Source of the DNA: Litchfieldella xinjiangensis
GTDB lineage: Bacteria; Pseudomonadota; Gammaproteobacteria; Pseudomonadales; Halomonadaceae
DNA length: 64,000 nt
Reading direction: 5' to 3'
Assembly (NCBI RefSeq): GCF_000759345.1
Contig: NZ_JPZL01000001.1
Location: forward strand, 1,116,001-1,180,000
Shown: positions 26,970 through 35,816 of the stretch, piece by piece
How the letters are laid out: each line of letters starts with the position of its first letter
Numbering within the stretch: the first letter of the stretch is position 1
The notes under the pieces: generated by a model
What the model was told of the DNA's origin: nothing
Seen by the model: only the letters and a program-made list of their open reading frames with translations
The model's database searches: none
Made by a program: the position numbers and the translations under genes

Positions 26970-27295
26970 ACAGGGGCTCCTGGCAGAAATGTGAACACCT
27001 CTTCGAGGTCGACGCTGATAGGCGACTGATCCTCATGGGTGTCCATGATATCTGCCATGTAATCCCACCAGCGGCGCATTACCGCAAGCTCGGGTAAATG
27101 GGCGGTCCGATGGTCTTCACACAGCACCATGATCGCAAACAGATGATGCGTTTTCGGGTCGAGGAAGATGCGATACTCCTCGACACCGGCCGCCTGTAGC
27201 GCTTCGGCAAGCTCCGGCCAAAGCGCGTCATGGCGTTGACGGTATTCCTCCGCCTGGCCGGGATGCAGTGTCATGCGAAACGCCTGTATCGGCAT
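26960..27295 (-). CDS. rhaM: L-rhamnose mutarotase RhaM
   Basis: The 111-residue ferredoxin-like protein carries 'QAFRMTLHPGQAEEYRQRHD' with the catalytic His, 'YRIFLDPKTHHLFAIM' and 'MRRWWDYMADIMDTHEDQSP'. It interconverts the alpha and beta anomers of L-rhamnose and so supplies the dehydrogenase with the right form. A strong GAGGAGGAG precedes the ATG. Confidence 0.92.
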   Translation of the reverse strand: MPIQAFRMTLHPGQAEEYRQRHDALWPELAEALQAAGVEEYRIFLDPKTHHLFAIMVLCEDHRTAHLPELAVMRRWWDYMADIMDTHEDQSPISVDLEEVFTFLPGAPVCK

Positions 27296-27318
27296 GGCTC
27301 TCCTCCTCTCGATACCGA

Positions 27319-28503
27319 TCAGTGCGTGTAGGGACGAGCCAGCTCACAATCAGGGTTGAGACGTACCCCAAACCCGGGCTTATCGAGTGCAGATGCCGGC
27401 ATTCGACCATTCTCCGGCACCGGCTCGTCTAGCAGCAGCGGGTTGAACATCGGCACCACCTCGTCCGCCTTGGGCGCCATCATCAGGAATTCGGCAAAGG
27501 GACTGTTGTGGCGCGTGATCACGAAGTGATAGCTATAGACCGATGAGCCATGCGGCACGACGAGCTTATTGTGGGCGTCGGCCAGTGCTGAGATCTTGAT
27601 CAGCTCGGTAACGCCCCCGCACCAGCCTACGTCCGGCTGAATGACGTCGCAGCAATCCATCTCGAGAAGCAGACGGAAGCCCCAGCGTGTCGCCTCGTGC
27701 TCGCCGGTATTGACCAACATGCCCTTGGGCACGTCACGCTTGAGCTGGGCATAGCCCCAGTAGTCATCGGGCGGGAGTGCCTCTTCGATCCACTTGAGGC
27801 CGTATTCCTGTGCCCCCTGGGCGAGTCGTGTGGCGTAATTGAGGTCGAGACTCATCCAGCAGTCATACATCAGCCAGAAATCATCGCCTACGGCACTGCG
27901 CATGTCTGCCAGGTGCGCCAGGTTACGGTTCAGTCCTTCCTCGCCCTCGGCCGGCCCATGTACCAGCGGCATCTTGCCGCCAATGAAACCGAGCTGCTTG
28001 GCCAGATCGGGGCGGGCCCCGGTAGCGTAGAAGGTCAACTCGTCACGCACAGGCCCCCCCAGCAGTTGGTGAACCGGCTCGCCGCGCACTTTACCAAGCA
28101 GATCCCACAAGGCGAGGTCGACACAGGAGATGGTATTGATCACCACGCCCTTGCGTCCGTAATACAGCGTGGCATTGAACATCTGGTCCCAGATCTTTTC
28201 GATCTCGGTGACGCGCCGACCTTCGATGAAGCGCGCCAAATGCTTCTCGACTATCCAAGCCCCGATTTCACCACCGGTCGTTACCGCGAAACCAACCGTG
28301 CCATCACTTGCTTCCAGTTCCACCACCAACGTGCCCAGTACATTCAAACCAAAACTGCGCCGGGTCATACGATATTCTGGATATTTGCTCATAGGGGTGG
28401 CGATTTGGGAGTCGATCCAGTGGCCCTCAGCCTGGTCGTGGTAATCGGCACCGCCACCACGAACGGTATAGGCACGCACCTGCTTGATGGTCACTTCACT
28501 CAT
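27319..28503 (-). CDS. rhmD: L-rhamnonate dehydratase RhmD
   Basis: The start at 28503 ([10 protein letters not shown]) has GGGGGAG close upstream; the ATG at 28521 has no ribosome site. The 394-residue enolase-superfamily enzyme shows '[20 protein letters not shown]', '[13 protein letters not shown]' (metal Asp), '[13 protein letters not shown]' (metal Glu), '[14 protein letters not shown]' and the general-base His region '[12 protein letters not shown]'. It dehydrates L-rhamnonate to 2-keto-3-deoxy-L-rhamnonate. It leads the eight-gene minus-strand operon that ends at 21207. Confidence 0.93.
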   Translation of the reverse strand: MSEVTIKQVRAYTVRGGGADYHDQAEGHWIDSQIATPMSKYPEYRMTRRSFGLNVLGTLVVELEASDGTVGFAVTTGGEIGAWIVEKHLARFIEGRRVTEIEKIWDQMFNATLYYGRKGVVINTISCVDLALWDLLGKVRGEPVHQLLGGPVRDELTFYATGARPDLAKQLGFIGGKMPLVHGPAEGEEGLNRNLAHLADMRSAVGDDFWLMYDCWMSLDLNYATRLAQGAQEYGLKWIEEALPPDDYWGYAQLKRDVPKGMLVNTGEHEATRWGFRLLLEMDCCDVIQPDVGWCGGVTELIKISALADAHNKLVVPHGSSVYSYHFVITRHNSPFAEFLMMAPKADEVVPMFNPLLLDEPVPENGRMPASALDKPGFGVRLNPDCELARPYTH

Positions 28504-28744
28504 GGACTCCCCCTGTGACATAAATCGATTGTTAGTAACGTTCTACTCACGAGAGGCGAGGCCGACCAATGAGATTACTCTCTCAACCGATACCTTATTG
28601 TTATCAACTGACGCCAAGCCGCATGCTAGAGTGATTTCAGTGAAAGCCGAGTAAGTCGCACATAGCCCTGGATTAGACTAATGTCGGGGTCTGGGGCCTG
28701 GCTTTGTAACATAATCTATAGGTATCGATAAACGGGGCTTGGCG
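28504..28744. promoter_or_regulatory. Divergent promoter region between rhmD and the LysR gene
   Basis: This 241-bp AT-rich gap must hold the promoters of the rhamnose operon and of the LysR gene. The heptamer cgatacc occurs near 28582 and its inverse ggtatcg near 28722, each close to one gene start. These may be regulator half-sites. No CRP or sigma-54 site was recognised. Confidence 0.4.
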
Positions 28745-29698
28745 ATGGAGGGATATCAAGCACTACTCAGCCGACTGCGCTACAAGCATCTGCTGATGAT
28801 TTCGACGCTCGGCAAACGTCGAAATCTTCATCAGGCCGCCGATGCCATGTTCATGTCCCAACCTGCAGCCACACGCATGCTGGGCGAGATCGAAAAGGTG
28901 TTCGGCTGTCTATTGTTCGAACGCACCACTCGTGGAATGCAGCCCACCGCGGTCGGTGAAATGCTGATCGACTTTGCTGACAACGCCCTGACCCGCCTCG
29001 ATCGCTGTGCAGAAGAGGTCCATCGCTTTCAGCTCGGAGGGCGGGGGCAGTTGACAGTCGGCGCGATCATGGGTGCCGCGCCGGACCTGGTGGCTCAGGC
29101 CATCATAGAAATGAAGCGCCAACGACCATTACTGCAGATTCGCCTGATGGGGGAAACCAGCGACCAACTGATCGACCTTCTCGAGCAAGGCAAGGTCGAT
29201 CTCGCTATAGCTCGCTACGCCAGCGCTATCCAGCACAATCAATTCGACTTTGAGCCTCTGGGCAACGAAACCATGATTACGGTCGTGCGTAGTGGTCACC
29301 CGCTTTGCTCGGGAGACCTGCCGCCGCTGGAAGCGTTGCTCGACGATTGGCCCTGGATTCTGCAACCGATGACGACTCCAGCACGCCAGGCCCTGGAAAA
29401 GGAGTTCGAGATGGAGGGCCTGGTGTCGCCAAGAGACATCATCGAGTGCGGCTCGATTTTCGCCGCCTTGCAACTAGTGCAGAAGAGCGATGCCCTCCTG
29501 GTCATGGCAGAAACGGTATTGCGTGACCATTTATCAGCGGGGCTCATCGAGAGGCTCTCTCTCGCGGTGGGTCGTACGCTCTCCCCTTTCGGCCTGCTGA
29601 CAAGAAAGAACACTTTCTACAGCGAGCCGATTATCGGCTTCTGTGACATCCTCCGGCGTAATGCGTCTGCCTGGCGCCTTCAAGGGGGCCTAGAATAG
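28745..29698 (+). CDS. LysR-family regulator, probably of the rhamnose operon
   Basis: The start is ATG at 28745; an in-frame TTG lies two codons earlier. The 317-residue protein has an N-terminal helix-turn-helix ('NLHQAADAMFMSQPAATRMLGEI', 'LFERTTRGMQPTAVG') and a periplasmic-binding-like effector domain of the GbpR/galactose-type LysR group ('GRGQLTVGAIMGAAPDLVAQAI', 'VDLAIARYAS'). It is divergent from rhmD, the classical position of a LysR activator. Its effector is likely L-rhamnonate or a later intermediate, by inference. The operon has no RhaR-like AraC regulator. Confidence 0.85.
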   Translation: MEGYQALLSRLRYKHLLMISTLGKRRNLHQAADAMFMSQPAATRMLGEIEKVFGCLLFERTTRGMQPTAVGEMLIDFADNALTRLDRCAEEVHRFQLGGRGQLTVGAIMGAAPDLVAQAIIEMKRQRPLLQIRLMGETSDQLIDLLEQGKVDLAIARYASAIQHNQFDFEPLGNETMITVVRSGHPLCSGDLPPLEALLDDWPWILQPMTTPARQALEKEFEMEGLVSPRDIIECGSIFAALQLVQKSDALLVMAETVLRDHLSAGLIERLSLAVGRTLSPFGLLTRKNTFYSEPIIGFCDILRRNASAWRLQGGLE

Positions 29699-29791
29699 TG
29701 AACACCCCGGGGTGCGCTTGCACTCTCATTTGTTACTGATGGCGTTTCCCAAGCCGACTACACTGCGTAAAACCAATCGGGGAGCGCAGTC

Positions 29792-30229
29792 ATGACGGAA
29801 TACAATGAATTCCAGGGTAAATGTCTATGTGGCGCCGTGTCCCTTAGCGTGAAAGCGGAGGGGCACAGCGTCGCGGCTTGCCATTGCCACATGTGCCGCA
29901 CCTGGTCCGGTGGGCCAATGCTGGCCCTCGAGGGGGTCACCCAGGTCAATCTGCAAGGCGAGGAGCATCTCACGGTATTCGCCTCGTCGGAATGGGCCGA
30001 ACGGGGCTTCTGCCGTGAATGCGGCACCCACCTCTTCTATCGCTTGCGTGAGGGCAGCCATTACGCGGTACCCGTCGGCCTGGTCGACCAAGGCGAACCC
30101 TGGCAGTTCGATACCCAGATATTCATCGACGACAAGCCGGGCCTGTATACCTTCGCCAACAAGACGACGAACATGACCGGTCAGGAAGTCTTCGAAGCGT
30201 TCGCTGGCGCGCCCGGGAACACCCCCTGA
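29792..30229 (+). CDS. GFA-family (Mss4-fold) zinc protein
   Basis: The 145-residue protein has the zinc-binding pattern of the GFA family: 'CLCGAV', 'CHCHMCRTWSGG' and 'GFCRECGTHLFYR'. GGGGAG precedes the ATG by seven bases. Members were named after a glutathione-dependent formaldehyde-activating enzyme, but most act on unknown small thiol adducts. No formaldehyde genes are adjacent. Confidence 0.85.
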   Translation: MTEYNEFQGKCLCGAVSLSVKAEGHSVAACHCHMCRTWSGGPMLALEGVTQVNLQGEEHLTVFASSEWAERGFCRECGTHLFYRLREGSHYAVPVGLVDQGEPWQFDTQIFIDDKPGLYTFANKTTNMTGQEVFEAFAGAPGNTP

Positions 30230-30320
30230 CCTCGATGAGCGTGGCCATCGCTTTACTCGTCCCGGCCCCTTGCTACAGTGACAAGGCGTCAATTATTTCT
30301 TCGCAAAAGGATCTGCAATC

Positions 30321-30797
30321 ATGACCATCTCAGTAGGCGACCGCATTCCCGACGTGACCGTGAAAACCAATGGCTCCGAAGGGCCCGAAGACCTCTCTAC
30401 CGGGGATCTGTTTGCCGGCAAGAAAGTGGTGCTTTTCGCGGTACCCGGCGCCTTCACCCCGGGCTGCTCGAACTTCCATATGCCCGGCTTCGTGGAAAAG
30501 GCCGATGAGATTCTCGCCAAGGGTGTGGATACGATAGCCTGCATGGCGGTCAACGACGCCTTTGTTCTGGATGCCTGGCAGAAGGAGCACAAGGCCCAGA
30601 AGATCGTGATGGTCGCCGACGGCAACGCCGAGTTCGCCAAGGCACTGGGACTCGACATGGATGCCAGCGGCGGCGGTATGGGTACACGCTGCAAGCGCTT
30701 TGCGCTGATCGCCAACGATGGCGTAATCGAGTACTTGGGCGTCGATCCCAAGGGGGTCCACGAAAGCAGCGCCAATACCGTACTCGAGCAGCTCTAA
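30321..30797 (+). CDS. Peroxiredoxin (Prx5/AhpE-like type)
   Basis: The 158-residue thioredoxin-fold protein has the peroxidatic Cys in 'VPGAFTPGCSNFHMPGF' and the family sequences 'CMAVNDAFVLDAWQ', 'DGNAEFAKALGLDMDASG' and 'GTRCKRFALI'. This is the Prx5 pattern, usually recycled by glutaredoxin or glutathione. AAGGA lies nine bases before the ATG. It removes hydrogen peroxide and alkyl hydroperoxides in the cytoplasm. Confidence 0.9.
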   Translation: MTISVGDRIPDVTVKTNGSEGPEDLSTGDLFAGKKVVLFAVPGAFTPGCSNFHMPGFVEKADEILAKGVDTIACMAVNDAFVLDAWQKEHKAQKIVMVADGNAEFAKALGLDMDASGGGMGTRCKRFALIANDGVIEYLGVDPKGVHESSANTVLEQL

Positions 30798-30825
30798 CGC
30801 TCGGTGTGATTGGCGCCGACCCGGA

Positions 30826-31107
30826 TCAGCCGTCGCGCTCGATTTCCTTGGCTATGTGGCGGCTGTTTTCGTACTCGTAGTCGATCACCACGCTATCGCC
30901 TGCGTGGATATCCTCAAGGCCACTGAGTTCTTCAGTAAATTCGGTGTCATTGGTCACATAGACCGTGATGCCGTGAACCGTCAGGGTCTGCGCCAGGGTG
31001 TCCACCTCGTCGACCTGACCTTCGATGTCGTCGACTTGTGCAATGGCCGACGCACTAATGAGAGCAACCAGACCCACCCAATGGCGTGCCTTCAAAAATA
31101 GTGGCAT
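30826..31107 (-). CDS. Small secreted DUF5666-like protein
   Basis: The start at 31107 (MPLFLKARHWVG) has TGGAGG four bases upstream and gives 93 residues with a signal peptide ending near 'AIA-QVDDIEG'. The rest is one small beta-barrel repeat ('GQVDEVDTLAQTLTVHGITVYV', 'HAGDSVVIDYEY'), as in DUF5666 proteins. The function is unknown. Confidence 0.65.
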   Translation of the reverse strand: MPLFLKARHWVGLVALISASAIAQVDDIEGQVDEVDTLAQTLTVHGITVYVTNDTEFTEELSGLEDIHAGDSVVIDYEYENSRHIAKEIERDG

Positions 31108-31186
31108 GGAGCCTCCAGAATTCAGGTTATGGAGTATCAAGCATTGACGCCTTTCGCTGGGTCTTCAAGCCAGGAAGCTTCAAACC

Positions 31187-31696
31187 ATGAGCGACGCCCC
31201 GCCCCCAGATACCAAACGCTCGCTACGCTATGCCGTCCTGGTAGGCATCGGCTTGATGGCGGCCATCGACGAGATCGTCTTTCACCAGCTTTTGCAGTGG
31301 CATCATTTCTTCGACCGCGCGACCCCAGGGATCGGTATCGTCTCCGATGGGCTATTGCATGCGGTGGAATTGCTGGCCTTGATAGCCGGTGGCTTTCTGC
31401 TCGCCGATCTGGCGCGACGTCAACGCTTGGCCCGACCTTGGGTGTGGGCCGGCATTGCCCTCGGCATGGGCGGATTCCAGCTGTTCGACGGCCTCGTCAA
31501 CCATAAGCTGTTGCGCATCCACCAAATCCGCTACGACGTCGATCTGCTCGTCTATGACCTGACCTGGAACGGGTTTGCGGTGGCCCTTCTGGTGCTCGGC
31601 GTGGCCCTCGTCCAGCGTGCCCGAACGTACGACCGAACTAGCTCGAGTCGACACGGGCCGGCCCAGGGCGAACACGCAGGGCCACAGGATCGCTGA
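31187..31696 (+). CDS. DUF2243 membrane protein
   Basis: The 169-residue protein has four hydrophobic segments and the family sequences 'AAIDEIVFHQLLQWHHFFD', 'GIVSDGLLHAVE' and 'QLFDGLVNHKLLRIHQIRYD', rich in membrane-side His. Its stop overlaps the start of the next gene by one base. DUF2243 genes commonly pair with CtaG-like genes, as here. The role is unproven, and copper or haem handling is a guess from the His residues. Confidence 0.8.
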   Translation: MSDAPPPDTKRSLRYAVLVGIGLMAAIDEIVFHQLLQWHHFFDRATPGIGIVSDGLLHAVELLALIAGGFLLADLARRQRLARPWVWAGIALGMGGFQLFDGLVNHKLLRIHQIRYDVDLLVYDLTWNGFAVALLVLGVALVQRARTYDRTSSSRHGPAQGEHAGPQDR

Positions 31697-32484
31697 TGGT
31701 AGCGCTTGTACTCGTAGGCGTGCTGACGGTGGCTTACCTGTGGGCCGCCTACGGCCAGCGCCGTCGTTGGTCGCACTTACACACCTGGGCCTTTCTTGCC
31801 GGTAGCGGGGTACTCATCCTCGCGCTCTCGCCACCGGTTGCGCACTGGGCGCATCATGACCTTCGCGGTCACATGGTTCAGCACCTGGCGATCGGCATGC
31901 TGGTATCGCTGGCCTGGGTTCTCGCTGCGCCGATGACGTTGTTGTTGCGCCAGTTGCCTACGCCGTACGCGCGCCGGGTGGTGGCGTGGCTGCAAAGCGC
32001 CCCCGTGCGGGTGATTGCGCATCCCTGCGTGACCTTGCTGCTCAACATCGGCGGTATGTATCTGCTATACCTGACCCCGTTATTCGTGGCCACCCAGCAC
32101 TCGCCGATCCTGCATCACTGGCTACATTTTCACTTCCTGGTGGCGGGCTACCTGTTCTGCTGGTCGATACTCGCGGCCCCCGATGCCACGCCCCATCGGG
32201 TGTCACGGCGGCTCAGGCTGGGCGTGCTGACGCTCTCTATCGCTGCGCACGGCGTACTGGGCAAGTTGATGTACGGCTATGGCTGGCCGCGCGGCACGTC
32301 GCACTCGCTCGAGGACATCCAAGCCGCTGCGCAGCTCATGTATTACGGCGGCGACCTGGCCGAAGCCCTGCTGGCCATCGCCCTGTTCAGCCTATGGTAT
32401 CGCCGTTCCGGCAGGCGCCGTGCCGGCTTTGCGACTCGCGGCGTGCATGAGAAGATGCCGATTCATCATCCGGCAAGGCATTGA
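31696..32484 (+). CDS. CtaG-like cytochrome oxidase assembly protein (caa3_CtaG family)
   Basis: The 262-residue membrane protein has about seven segments and family marks 'HMVQHLAIGMLVSLAWVLAAP', 'PILHHWLHFHFLVAGYLFCW' and 'GVLGKLMYGYGW'. It belongs to the caa3_CtaG group of Bacillus type, not the Cox11 type. No oxidase genes are near, so its client is elsewhere. It is coupled to the DUF2243 gene upstream. Confidence 0.85.
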   Translation: MVALVLVGVLTVAYLWAAYGQRRRWSHLHTWAFLAGSGVLILALSPPVAHWAHHDLRGHMVQHLAIGMLVSLAWVLAAPMTLLLRQLPTPYARRVVAWLQSAPVRVIAHPCVTLLLNIGGMYLLYLTPLFVATQHSPILHHWLHFHFLVAGYLFCWSILAAPDATPHRVSRRLRLGVLTLSIAAHGVLGKLMYGYGWPRGTSHSLEDIQAAAQLMYYGGDLAEALLAIALFSLWYRRSGRRRAGFATRGVHEKMPIHHPARH

Positions 32485-32486
32485 AC

Positions 32487-32975
32487 ATGGAAATCACCCC
32501 GATCAACGAGCATGAGTTCCAGCGCTTCTGGCCCGTATTCCGCGCCATCGTCGAGGCTCGTGAGACGTATGCCCTGGATCCGGCCATGACGTACGACACT
32601 GCATATCGACTCTGGTGCGAACTTCCTCAAGCCACCTTCGTGGCCAAGGAGAACGGTGAGGTGCTGGGCTCCTATTACCTGAAAGCCAATGCCGCCGGCC
32701 CCGGCGATCACGTCTGCAACTGTGGCTACATGGTCGCACCGGAAGCGCGCGGCAAGGGCGTGGCCCGCGCCATGTGCGAGCATTCACAGAAGATCGCTCG
32801 CGAATCGGGCTTTCTCGCCATGCAGTTCAATGCCGTGGTCGCCACCAACGAAGCGGCGGTGGGACTCTGGCAGTCGCTGGGCTTCACTATCGTCGGGACC
32901 GTGCCCCAGGCCTATCGCCATGCTCGGCTCGGGCTGGTGGATACCCATGTCATGTATAAACGCCTTCAGGAGTGA
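32487..32975 (+). CDS. GNAT-family acetyltransferase
   Basis: The start is ATG at 32487, two bases after the CtaG-like stop. The 162-residue protein has the GNAT acetyl-CoA loop 'VAPEARGKGVARAM' and a C-terminal 'NEAAVGLWQSLGFTIVGTVPQAYRH', typical of N-acetyltransferases that act on small amines or protein N termini. The substrate is unknown. Confidence 0.85.
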   Translation: MEITPINEHEFQRFWPVFRAIVEARETYALDPAMTYDTAYRLWCELPQATFVAKENGEVLGSYYLKANAAGPGDHVCNCGYMVAPEARGKGVARAMCEHSQKIARESGFLAMQFNAVVATNEAAVGLWQSLGFTIVGTVPQAYRHARLGLVDTHVMYKRLQE

Positions 32976-33040
32976 TCGACCTGGGTGTGCTTCAGGCACG
33001 CCCTATGCAAGGCATCGGTAAGAGACACAAGGACGTCGTC

Positions 33041-34342
33041 ATGCGATCCCTTTCATTGCTCAGGCCCATTCGGGCCATTCTGTACAGCGTCGCGTTGCTG
33101 CTGCTCGGCAACGGCTTGATGAATACCCTCCTGACCCTGCGGGGTACCAGCGAAGGCTTCTCCAGCGCCCTGCTGGGGATGGTCATGTCGGGCTACTTCG
33201 TCGGGTTTATCTGTGGCACCTGGGTCAGCGGGCGCCTGATCCGCCGTATGGGGCATATCCGCACGTTCGCCTTCTGTGCCGCCATCTGCGCATCGGTGGC
33301 CCTGCTCCATGTCATTTTCGTCAATCCCTGGGCGTGGCTGGGATTGCGTTTCGTCTATGGACTGTCGTTCATCACCCTGATCACGGTGATCGAGAGCTGG
33401 CTCAATAGCCAGGCAGCCGGGCACGAGCGCGGGCGTATCTTCGCCAGCTACATGGTGGTCAATCTCGGTGCCATCGCGCTCGCCCAACAGATCCTCCGAT
33501 TCGATACCCAGGATGGCTTCCTGCTGTTTGCCCTGATCTCGATCCTGATCTGCTGGGCACTGCTGCCCATCACCATGACCCGGCGGGCGCAGCCCACGAT
33601 TTCCGATCGGCCCAAGAGCAGTCTGAAAAGCCTGCTCGGCTTTGCCCCGCTGCCGGTCGCCTCGGCAGCGCTGTCCGGTCTGGCCATGGGGGCATTCTGG
33701 TCGATGACCCCGGTCTACGTGACCCAATTGGGCTTCGACAGGGAGGGTGTCGGCTGGGTGATGAGTGCGGCCATCGTCGGCGGCGCCCTGCTGCAGCTCC
33801 CCATCGGGCGCTTTTCCGACAAGCACGATCGCCCCCGGGTGATGATCGCAGTGGTCCTGCTTGCCGCGATCCTGGCCGCCAGCCTGCCCTTCGCCCCCAG
33901 CCAGCCGGTATTGATCGGGCTGTATTTCCTCTGGGGAGGGCTGGCGTTCTCGCTCTACCCTCTTTCCGTGGCGCAACTCATCGATCAGTTGCATCCCGAC
34001 GAAATCGTTTCCGGTTCATCGGACATGCTGGTGATGCACGGCGCCGGGTGTGCCGTCGCGCCACTGGCCGCCGGGTCGTTGATGACTGCGCTCGGCGGCC
34101 ATGCCTTGCCCTTCTATATCGCCGGCGTGCTGACGCTGCTGGGGCTGTTCGCGATCTACCGCCGTCGCCGCGTGAGCGATATAAGGACCCGTACCGCCCA
34201 CTTCGAGCCCATGGTGCAGACCAGTGCCGAGGCCCTTGAAATGATCTTCGATGACACCCAGCCCGACCTGTTCGACGACCCGAGCTTTTACGAGGAGCAC
34301 GAGCGGCAACGGCTGGTCGAAGCCGTCAACGGTTCCCGATGA
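33041..34342 (+). CDS. MFS transporter (YcaD-like)
   Basis: The start at 33041 (MRSLSLLRPIRA) has AAGGA seven bases upstream. The 433-residue protein has 12 membrane segments with 'SGYFVGFICGTWVSGRLIRRMGH' and 'ITLITVIESWLN', as in the YcaD/UMF group, and a hydrophilic C-terminal tail of about 60 residues. The substrate is unknown. The next gene starts close behind its stop. Confidence 0.85.
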   Translation: MRSLSLLRPIRAILYSVALLLLGNGLMNTLLTLRGTSEGFSSALLGMVMSGYFVGFICGTWVSGRLIRRMGHIRTFAFCAAICASVALLHVIFVNPWAWLGLRFVYGLSFITLITVIESWLNSQAAGHERGRIFASYMVVNLGAIALAQQILRFDTQDGFLLFALISILICWALLPITMTRRAQPTISDRPKSSLKSLLGFAPLPVASAALSGLAMGAFWSMTPVYVTQLGFDREGVGWVMSAAIVGGALLQLPIGRFSDKHDRPRVMIAVVLLAAILAASLPFAPSQPVLIGLYFLWGGLAFSLYPLSVAQLIDQLHPDEIVSGSSDMLVMHGAGCAVAPLAAGSLMTALGGHALPFYIAGVLTLLGLFAIYRRRRVSDIRTRTAHFEPMVQTSAEALEMIFDDTQPDLFDDPSFYEEHERQRLVEAVNGSR

Positions 34343-34395
34343 GTGCCGCATGCGGCATGCTGAGCGCATGGCACGCTAACCAGAGACGGGGCCCG

Positions 34396-35808
34396 ATGAT
34401 CATGAACGACGATACGCAGCACAATTACTGGCTTTCCCAGGTCGCGCCCCACCCGCGTCGGCCCCGCCTGGAAGGCGATATCAAGGCTGACGTGGCGATC
34501 GTGGGGGCTGGGTTCACTGGTCTCTGGTGTGCCTATTATCTCAAGCGCCACGACCCGGCACTGGATATCGCGATAATCGAGGCCGAGCGCGTTGGGCATG
34601 GCGCCTCGGGGCGTAACGGCGGCTGGGTGATCGGCAACCTGGCGGGCCTGTCGCGCCTGCTCGAAGGGCTGCCGCTTGCACAGCGCCGTGAGTGCTGCGG
34701 CCTCGTGTCGGACAACGTCGACGAGCTAGGTCACGTGCTCGACCAAGAAGCCATCCAGGCCGACTACCACAAGGGCGGGGCCATCTACGCCGCGGCGCGT
34801 TATCCCGACCAGGAGGCCATTCAACGCGACTATCTCGAGCACTTGCTGGCGCTGGGGCACCGCGAGACGGATTGCCAATGGCTCGATGCCACTGCGCTGT
34901 CCGAGCGGTTGCGCATCGAGAATGGCTATGGGGGAATATTCCACCGTCAGGTCGCGACCGTAAACCCGGCTCGCCTGGTCACCGGGCTTGGCGGCGTCGT
35001 CGAGCGACTCGGCGTGACCATATACGAGCAGACACGGGCCACACATGTCGCTGAGGGCGAAGTGAGCGCTTACGGGGGCAGGATAACGGCAGCCAGGGTC
35101 GTTTGCGCGACCGAAGGCTATGCCGCTCAATTCCATGACTGGCGCAAGTTCATCATTCCCGTACAGAGCGCCATCATCGCCACCGAACCGCTGGATGAAA
35201 GCCACTGGCGCCAGATCGGCCTGGCGGAACGCCCCGCCTTCGCCGATGCCAGTCGTATCATCACCTATGGCCAGCGCACTGCCGACGGCCGGATCGTCTT
35301 CGGGGCTCGGGGTACCTACCGCATGGGTGCCAGGCCCCAGAACCACTACGCGATTGGCGCAAAAGCGATTCGCCAGCGCCATGCCCTGCTCTGCTCGCTC
35401 TTTCCGTCACTCAAGGACGTTCGCATCACTCATGGTTGGGGAGGCTCGCTGGGGCTATCGCGACGTTTTCGCCCGCATGCGATCTACGATCGTCACAGCG
35501 GGCTCGCCACCGCCGGTGGCTATGCCGGCGAAGGGGTGGCAGCCTCGCATCTTTTCGGCAGGACGATCGCCGATCTTCTGCTCGAGCGAGAGACCCCCTT
35601 CACCGCCATGCCTTGGGCTCATGACGACACGAGTCCGGCGCAATTGCTCAAGCGCTGGGAGCCGGAGCCACTGCGCTGGGCAGCGGCCCAGGCCATCACG
35701 CTGAGCTACGCCGGCGAAGAGGCCCTGATGAAACACCAACGCCCGCTGCCGCTCATCAAGCCAGCACTGACCCGGCTGAACGATGTCTTCGCCTCGATCA
35801 TCGAGTAG
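34396..35808 (+). CDS. FAD-dependent amine/amino-acid oxidase (DAO fold, PuuB-like)
   Basis: The start at 34396 (MIMNDDTQHNYW) has GGGG upstream; an ATG at 34339 overlapping the previous stop gives an unlikely Cys-rich extension. The 470-residue protein has the FAD motif 'VAIVGAGFTGLWCAYYL', then 'GHGASGRNGGWV' and a C-terminal 'SGLATAGGYAGEGVAASHL'. This is the pattern of gamma-glutamylputrescine oxidase-like enzymes. No polyamine genes are beside it, so the substrate is open. Confidence 0.85.
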   Translation: MIMNDDTQHNYWLSQVAPHPRRPRLEGDIKADVAIVGAGFTGLWCAYYLKRHDPALDIAIIEAERVGHGASGRNGGWVIGNLAGLSRLLEGLPLAQRRECCGLVSDNVDELGHVLDQEAIQADYHKGGAIYAAARYPDQEAIQRDYLEHLLALGHRETDCQWLDATALSERLRIENGYGGIFHRQVATVNPARLVTGLGGVVERLGVTIYEQTRATHVAEGEVSAYGGRITAARVVCATEGYAAQFHDWRKFIIPVQSAIIATEPLDESHWRQIGLAERPAFADASRIITYGQRTADGRIVFGARGTYRMGARPQNHYAIGAKAIRQRHALLCSLFPSLKDVRITHGWGGSLGLSRRFRPHAIYDRHSGLATAGGYAGEGVAASHLFGRTIADLLLERETPFTAMPWAHDDTSPAQLLKRWEPEPLRWAAAQAITLSYAGEEALMKHQRPLPLIKPALTRLNDVFASIIE

Positions 35809-35816
35809 TGTGCAGC

